Below, one piece after another: positions 59,344-64,000 of a stretch of 64,000 nucleotides of DNA. The stretch is from GCA-2731375 sp964590195 (GTDB taxonomy: Bacteria; Pseudomonadota; Alphaproteobacteria; GCA-2731375), in contig CAZPWJ010000001.1 of assembly GCA_964590195.1 (NCBI GenBank), positions 124,001 to 188,000 of the forward strand, in the 5' to 3' direction. Position 1 is the stretch's first letter. Each line of letters begins with the position of its first letter. Below the pieces are notes generated by a model that ran no database searches, was not told the DNA's origin, and was given only the letters and a program-made list of their open reading frames with translations. The position numbers and the translations under genes were made by a program.

Positions 59344-61974
59344 TTACCCGCCGCTGCTGACCGCCGCCTGCGCGGCGGCAAGCCGTGCGATGGGCACCCG
59401 AAAGGGTGAACACGAGACATAGTCCAGACCAATGGATTGGCAAAATGCGATCGAGGCCGGGTCGCCGCCGTGTTCGCCGCAGATACCCAGTTTAAGATCG
59501 CTTCGGCTGCCGCGTCCCCGCTCCGCCGCCAGTGCCACCATCTCGCCAACGCCGTCCTTATCCAAGGTTGCGAATGGATCGCCGTCAAGAATACCCTTGT
59601 CGTGGTAATCCTCCAGGAAACCTGCCGAATCGTCGCGGCTGATACCGAACACCGTCTGGGTCAGATCATTGGTGCCGAACGAGAAAAACTCGGCTTCCTC
59701 GGCGATTTCACCTGCCCGCAGGGCGGCGCGGGGCAGCTCTATCATGGTGCCGATCAAATACTCCAACTCGCCGCCATGTTCCGCCGCGACCTGACCGGCG
59801 ACGGCGGCAATACGTTCCTGCAGGAAGACAAATTCCGCCTTGCTGGCAATTAGCGGGATCATCACTTCCGGCACCACGGTCTTGCCTTGCTCGGCGCTGA
59901 CAATGGCGGCGGCCTCAAAAATGGCGCGGGCCTGCATTTCGTAAATTTCCGGGTAGGAAATGCCAAGACGGCAGCCGCGATGGCCCAGCATGGGATTATA
60001 TTCGTGCAGCTGATTAGCACGGAAACGCAGGTCGTCGGCGGTGGCGCCGGTGACGCTGGCCAGTTGCGCCAGTTCGTCATCGGTCTTCGGCAGGAATTCG
60101 TGCAGCGGCGGGTCCAACAGCCGGATCGTCACGGGCAGGCCGGTCATGATGGTGAACAGATCGACAAAATCCTGGCGCTGCATGGGCAATATCTTGGCCA
60201 GGGCCGTCTGCCGGCCCTCCAGATCCTCCGCCAGAATCATCTCGCGCACGGCCAGAATGCGGTCGGCATCGAAGAACATATGCTCGGTACGGCAGAGCCC
60301 GATCCCCTCGGCGCCGAATTCGATCGCCGCTTTCGCTTCCGCCGGGGTTTCGGCGTTGGTGCGGATGCCAAGTTGGCGAATCTCGTCCGCCCAGCCCATC
60401 AGGGTGCCGAAATCGCCCGACAATTTGGGCTGTATGGTCGCGACCTCGCCCACCATGACCTCGCCGCTGCTGCCGTCGATGGTGATGACGTCGCCGGCGG
60501 AAATGGTAATGTCGCCAACCTGCATGGTCTGGCTTTTATAATCAATGCGCAATTGCCCCGCGCCCGAGACGCAGGGCCGGCCCATGCCGCGCGCCACCAC
60601 CGCCGCATGGCTGGTCATACCGCCGCGCGAGGTAAGGATGCCGCGGGCCGCGTGCATGCCGTGTATGTCCTCCGGCGAGGTTTCGATCCGCACCAGCAGA
60701 ATACTCTCGCCCTGGGCGGCCAGGCTTTCGGCCTGATCGGCGGAAAACGCCACCTTGCCCGTGGCGGCACCGGGAGAGGCCGGCAAGCCGTGGCCGATAA
60801 CGCGCCGTTCGGCGTCGGGATCAAGGGTCGGATGCAGCAATTGGTCCAAACTATCCGGTGCCACGCGCAGAACAGCTTCTTCCCGGCTCAACAGGCCTTC
60901 GTTGGTCATTTCCACGGCGATCTTGATGGCCGCCTCGGCGGTGCGTTTGCCCGACCGGGTTTGTAGCATATACAGCTTGCCCCGCTGCACCGTGAATTCG
61001 ATATCCTGCATATCCCGGTAGTGGGCTTCCAGGTGCTGATAGATCGCTTCCAGTTCCGAGAAAATTTCCGGCATCACCTCTTCCAGGGATGTCAGATGAT
61101 GGGGCGTGCGGATGCCGGCGACCACGTCCTCGCCTTGGGCATTGATCAGATATTCGCCGAAAAAGCGCTTCTCGCCCGTCGAAGGATCGCGGGTAAAGGC
61201 AACGCCGGTGGCCGAATCTTCGCCCATGTTGCCGAACACCATGGCCTGGATATTAACGGCGGTACCCCAGGAGGCGGGAATATCGTGCAGGCGGCGATAG
61301 GTGACGGCACGGGCGTTCTGCCAGGAGCCGAAGACGGCGCCAATGGCGCCCCAAAGCTGCGTCGTCACATCCTGGGGAAACGCCTCGCCCAGGGCACCCT
61401 CCACCTCGGCCTTGAAGCGGTCAACCAGTTGCCGCAGATCATCCGCCGACAGGTCCGTATCCAGGCGCAGATCTTTTTCTTCCTTCAGATCTTCCAGCAG
61501 CCCTTCGAATATATAATGGTCGATGCCCAGAACCACATCGGAATACATCTGAATGAAGCGGCGATAACTGTCCCAGGCAAAGCGTTCGTTGCCGCTGCTC
61601 TTGGCCAGGGCCAGCACGGTTTCGTCATTCAGGCCCAGGTTCAAAACCGTATCCATCATGCCCGGCATGGAGGCCCGCGCACCCGAGCGGACGGAAACCA
61701 AAAGCGGATCTTCCTGATCGCCAAAATTGGCGCCAGCGGTTTCCTCCATTTTCCCCATGGCGGCCGCGACCTGATCCGCCAAATCATCGGGATAATTCTC
61801 GCCGTTATCGTAATAGGCGGTACAGACTTCCGTGGTCAGGGTAAACCCGGGCGGCACCGGCAACCCCAGGCCGGACATCTCGGCCAGATTGGCGCCCTTG
61901 CCGCCAAGCAGGTTCTTGTCCCCCGCGCCACCGTCGGCCTGGCCGCCGCCAAAACTGTAAACCCATTTCGTCAT
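59344..61974 (-). CDS. ppdK: Pyruvate, phosphate dikinase
   Basis: The 876-residue enzyme has the N-terminal nucleotide-binding domain starting MTKWVYSFGGG and LLGGKGANLAEMSGLGLPVPPG, the phosphohistidine domain with TSRGGMTSHAAVVARGMG (catalytic His) and the C-terminal PEP/pyruvate barrel with GLCRTEHMFF and CGEHGGDPASI. It interconverts pyruvate + ATP + Pi with PEP + AMP + PPi. Length is canonical. It follows glyS on the same strand with 26 bases between, an arrangement frequent in alphaproteobacteria. Confidence 0.97.
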   Translation of the reverse strand: MTKWVYSFGGGQADGGAGDKNLLGGKGANLAEMSGLGLPVPPGFTLTTEVCTAYYDNGENYPDDLADQVAAAMGKMEETAGANFGDQEDPLLVSVRSGARASMPGMMDTVLNLGLNDETVLALAKSSGNERFAWDSYRRFIQMYSDVVLGIDHYIFEGLLEDLKEEKDLRLDTDLSADDLRQLVDRFKAEVEGALGEAFPQDVTTQLWGAIGAVFGSWQNARAVTYRRLHDIPASWGTAVNIQAMVFGNMGEDSATGVAFTRDPSTGEKRFFGEYLINAQGEDVVAGIRTPHHLTSLEEVMPEIFSELEAIYQHLEAHYRDMQDIEFTVQRGKLYMLQTRSGKRTAEAAIKIAVEMTNEGLLSREEAVLRVAPDSLDQLLHPTLDPDAERRVIGHGLPASPGAATGKVAFSADQAESLAAQGESILLVRIETSPEDIHGMHAARGILTSRGGMTSHAAVVARGMGRPCVSGAGQLRIDYKSQTMQVGDITISAGDVITIDGSSGEVMVGEVATIQPKLSGDFGTLMGWADEIRQLGIRTNAETPAEAKAAIEFGAEGIGLCRTEHMFFDADRILAVREMILAEDLEGRQTALAKILPMQRQDFVDLFTIMTGLPVTIRLLDPPLHEFLPKTDDELAQLASVTGATADDLRFRANQLHEYNPMLGHRGCRLGISYPEIYEMQARAIFEAAAIVSAEQGKTVVPEVMIPLIASKAEFVFLQERIAAVAGQVAAEHGGELEYLIGTMIELPRAALRAGEIAEEAEFFSFGTNDLTQTVFGISRDDSAGFLEDYHDKGILDGDPFATLDKDGVGEMVALAAERGRGSRSDLKLGICGEHGGDPASIAFCQSIGLDYVSCSPFRVPIARLAAAQAAVSSGG

Positions 61975-62000
61975 GGCAGTACCCTTCGGTGTCTTGCGAA

Positions 62001-64000
62001 CTAGCCTTCAATCTCGCTGAAATCGGCGACCTTGTGTAAGGTGCCGCGAATTTGCGACAACAGACGCAGGCGATTGCCACGCAGGGCGGCATCGTCGGCG
62101 TTCACCGTCACGGCATCAAAAAACTGGTCAACCGGCCGCCGCAGGCCGGCCATGGCCGCCATGGCGCCGGCAAAGTCTTCGCCATTCAAGGCACCATCGA
62201 TCTTATCCACCGCCTGCGCCAAGGCGTCTGCCAGGGCCGTTTCCTGGTCCTCGCGCAACAGGCCGGCGTCAACGGCGCCGTCATGGGCCGCGCCGTCCTT
62301 CTTTTCCTCGATGCGCAGAATATTGGCGGCGCGGCGATAGGCGGTCAGCAGATTGGCGCCGTCCTCGCTGCCCAGGAAGCCATCCAGGGCGTTGACCCGG
62401 GCGATCAGGCGCACCAGATCGTCTTCGCCCCCCAGGGCAAAGACCGCCTGAACCAGATCATGGCGCACACCCTGTTCGCGCAAATGCACCTTCAGGCGGT
62501 CGGCGAAGAAATCCAGCAGGCTATCGTCGTCACCCGCCTCGAATTCATAGCCGTCTAGCGCCAGGGCGAAGGCCTCTTTCAGGGGCAGGCGCAGGCCGTT
62601 TTCCAAAACCATGCGGATCACACCCAGGGCGGCGCGGCGCAGGGCAAATGGGTCGCGGGAGCCCGTGGGCTTTTCGTCGATGGCCCAGAAACCAACCAGA
62701 ATATCCAGCTTGTCCGCCAGGGCGACACACACGGCGGTCGGCGCCGTGGGGCAATCGTCGGCTGGCCCGGCTGGGGAATAATGCTGCATGATCGCCTGCG
62801 CCACGTCCTCGTCCTCGCCATCGTTCAAGGCGTAATAGCGGCCCATGACGCCCTGGACTTCTGGAAATTCATAGACCATGTCGCTGACCAGATCGGCCTT
62901 GCACAGATGCGCCGCGCGGCGCGCCTTTTCCGCATCGGCACCGGGCACGAATTGCGCCAGCGCGGCGGATAGTTTTTCGAGGCGCATGATTTTCTGGCCC
63001 AAACTGCCCAGCTTGGCGTGAAAGACCATCTCGTCCAGGGCCGGCAGGCGGCTTTCCAGGGTCTTCTTATTATCCTGGGTCCAGAAGAACTCCGCATCCG
63101 CCAGACGGGCGGTCAGAACATACTCGTTGCCGGCGATGATCTGCCTACCCCCGTCCTGGGCCTCCAGGTTCGCCACGGTGATGAAGTTCGGCGCCAGCTT
63201 GCCGTCGCCATCGCGCAGAGAGAGGTATTTCTGGTTCACCTTCATGGTGGTCACCAGAACCTCCGCCGGCACATCCAGAAAACGCCGGTCGAAGTTACCC
63301 AACATGGGCACCGGCCATTCCACCAGACCGGCGATCTCGGCCACCAGGCCATCGTCGGCGACCAGGCTTAGACCGGTCTCCTGGGCCAGTTGTGCAGCAC
63401 CTTCGGCGATGCGCTGGCGCCGTTCGGCCGCATCGATCAGAACCTTGGCGGCGGCCAATTTTTCCTGGTAATCCGAGAAATTCCTGACCGTGATTTCATC
63501 CGGCGCATGGAAGCGGTGACCCTTCGTGCGATCGCCGCTGTCAATGCCGGCAAACGACAGCGGCACCACCGCGCCGTCAAGCAGCGCGATGATGGAGTGC
63601 AGCGGACGCACCCAGCGGGTGGCTCCGGTACCCCAGCGCATGGATTTTGGCCAGGGCAGGTCCGCGAATGCGGCGGGCAGGATTTCGGACAGGACCTCCG
63701 CCGTGGGCCGGCCCTGGCGTTCAATAATGGCAAACAGGAAGGTACCTTTTGGCAGCTCCCGTTCTTCGCACTGCTCCCGGCTGACGCCATTTCCCCGCAG
63801 AAAGCCTTCGATGGCTTTTTCCGGTGCATCGACCTTGGGACCGCGCTTTTCTTCCCGCACATCCGGCTGGGCCAGGGGCAGGCCAGTAATATGCAGGATC
63901 AGGCGCCGGGGTGTGACATGGGCTTCGGCGGCCTCGAACGGCAGTTCCGCCGCCTTCAAACCCGCCGTGACCAGGCGTTTCAGATCGCCGCCCGCGCGGG
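62001..64000 (-). CDS. glyS: Glycyl-tRNA synthetase beta subunit (start cut by right edge)
   Basis: The open frame runs off the right edge; the visible part reads GGDLKRLVTAGLKAAELPFE at the edge and continues about 666 codons. Marks are HVTPRRLILHI, KGTFLFAI, WPKSMRWGTG, WPVPMLGNFDRRFLDVP, TMKVNQKYLSL and KLDILVGFW. The beta subunit works with GlyQ to charge tRNA-Gly. Typical length is about 690, so roughly 20-25 N-terminal residues are missing. The TTG at 63957-63959 is internal and not the start. glyQ would be expected just outside the window. Confidence 0.96.
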   Translation of the reverse strand, partial: RAGGDLKRLVTAGLKAAELPFEAAEAHVTPRRLILHITGLPLAQPDVREEKRGPKVDAPEKAIEGFLRGNGVSREQCEERELPKGTFLFAIIERQGRPTAEVLSEILPAAFADLPWPKSMRWGTGATRWVRPLHSIIALLDGAVVPLSFAGIDSGDRTKGHRFHAPDEITVRNFSDYQEKLAAAKVLIDAAERRQRIAEGAAQLAQETGLSLVADDGLVAEIAGLVEWPVPMLGNFDRRFLDVPAEVLVTTMKVNQKYLSLRDGDGKLAPNFITVANLEAQDGGRQIIAGNEYVLTARLADAEFFWTQDNKKTLESRLPALDEMVFHAKLGSLGQKIMRLEKLSAALAQFVPGADAEKARRAAHLCKADLVSDMVYEFPEVQGVMGRYYALNDGEDEDVAQAIMQHYSPAGPADDCPTAPTAVCVALADKLDILVGFWAIDEKPTGSRDPFALRRAALGVIRMVLENGLRLPLKEAFALALDGYEFEAGDDDSLLDFFADRLKVHLREQGVRHDLVQAVFALGGEDDLVRLIARVNALDGFLGSEDGANLLTAYRRAANILRIEEKKDGAAHDGAVDAGLLREDQETALADALAQAVDKIDGALNGEDFAGAMAAMAGLRRPVDQFFDAVTVNADDAALRGNRLRLLSQIRGTLHKVADFSEIEG

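Noticed and set aside
59887..62004. Plus-strand frames opposite ppdK
   Set aside because: Shadows of a complete pyruvate phosphate dikinase gene.

Overview
The window looks like a chromosomal segment of an alphaproteobacterium, most likely of the Rhodospirillales kind. This rests on family knowledge and on landmarks seen here: ahcY followed by a DivL-type tyrosine pseudo-histidine kinase, tsaE and an AmgK-like kinase; the overlapping trio dapF-mtaB-ftsY; glyS next to ppdK; and high-GC, tightly overlapping genes. I see no phage, plasmid, transposase or CRISPR signature. One tRNA (Thr, anticodon CGT) is present.

Layout. 0-7 kb: 3' end of a probable polysaccharide deacetylase, a Bax-like glucosaminidase, an Nfu Fe-S carrier, Ada, a VOC protein overlapping an enoyl-CoA hydratase, and an MFS transporter. 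7-19 kb: tRNA-Thr; two D-2-hydroxyacid dehydrogenases; a four-gene operon (dehydrogenase, ThDP enzyme, Gfo/Idh/MocA oxidoreductase, CMP-sugar synthetase); a sulfatase; a decayed fragment of a second CMP-sugar synthetase; a nitrilase; two paralogous methyltransferase-like genes; and a sulfotransferase. 19-32 kb: an island of small-molecule metabolism with a zinc dehydrogenase, a hydroxypyruvate-isomerase-like barrel, NIPSNAP, SDR, two more acetolactate-synthase-like ThDP enzymes, an epimerase, EthD, EamA exporter, TauD dioxygenase, HpcH aldolase, rhodanese and DUF1028. 31-44 kb: a surface-glycan cluster with three methyltransferases, an ABC flippase/exporter, two capsule-type glycan proteins, a sulfotransferase, an AsnB-type amidotransferase, a GT4 glycosyltransferase and an O-antigen-ligase-like polymerase. 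44-49 kb: ahcY, divL-like, tsaE, amgK-like. 49-55 kb: GT87 membrane glycosyltransferase, enolase-superfamily enzyme, RidA, a frameshifted molybdenum hydroxylase large subunit and a PAS-domain protein. 55-64 kb: dapF, mtaB, ftsY, a response regulator, ppdK and glyS (cut by the right edge).

Two themes tie the accessory genes together. The first is making and modifying a surface glycan that is probably sulfated, methylated and amidated: two sulfotransferases, five methyltransferase-like genes, an AsnB-type enzyme, a CMP-sugar synthetase operon without a visible NeuB-type synthase, and a polymerase or ligase. The second is a set of solitary oxidoreductases, lyases and three ThDP enzymes that look like catabolism of 2-hydroxy or 2-oxo acids or aromatic side chains; their substrates cannot be read from sequence.

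The best leads are the unusual CMP-sugar operon, the relic of a second synthetase on the far side of the sulfatase, the Tyr-for-His DivL-like kinase, the SDR without its YxxxK site, the single-base frameshift in the molybdenum hydroxylase, and several near-perfect inverted repeats.
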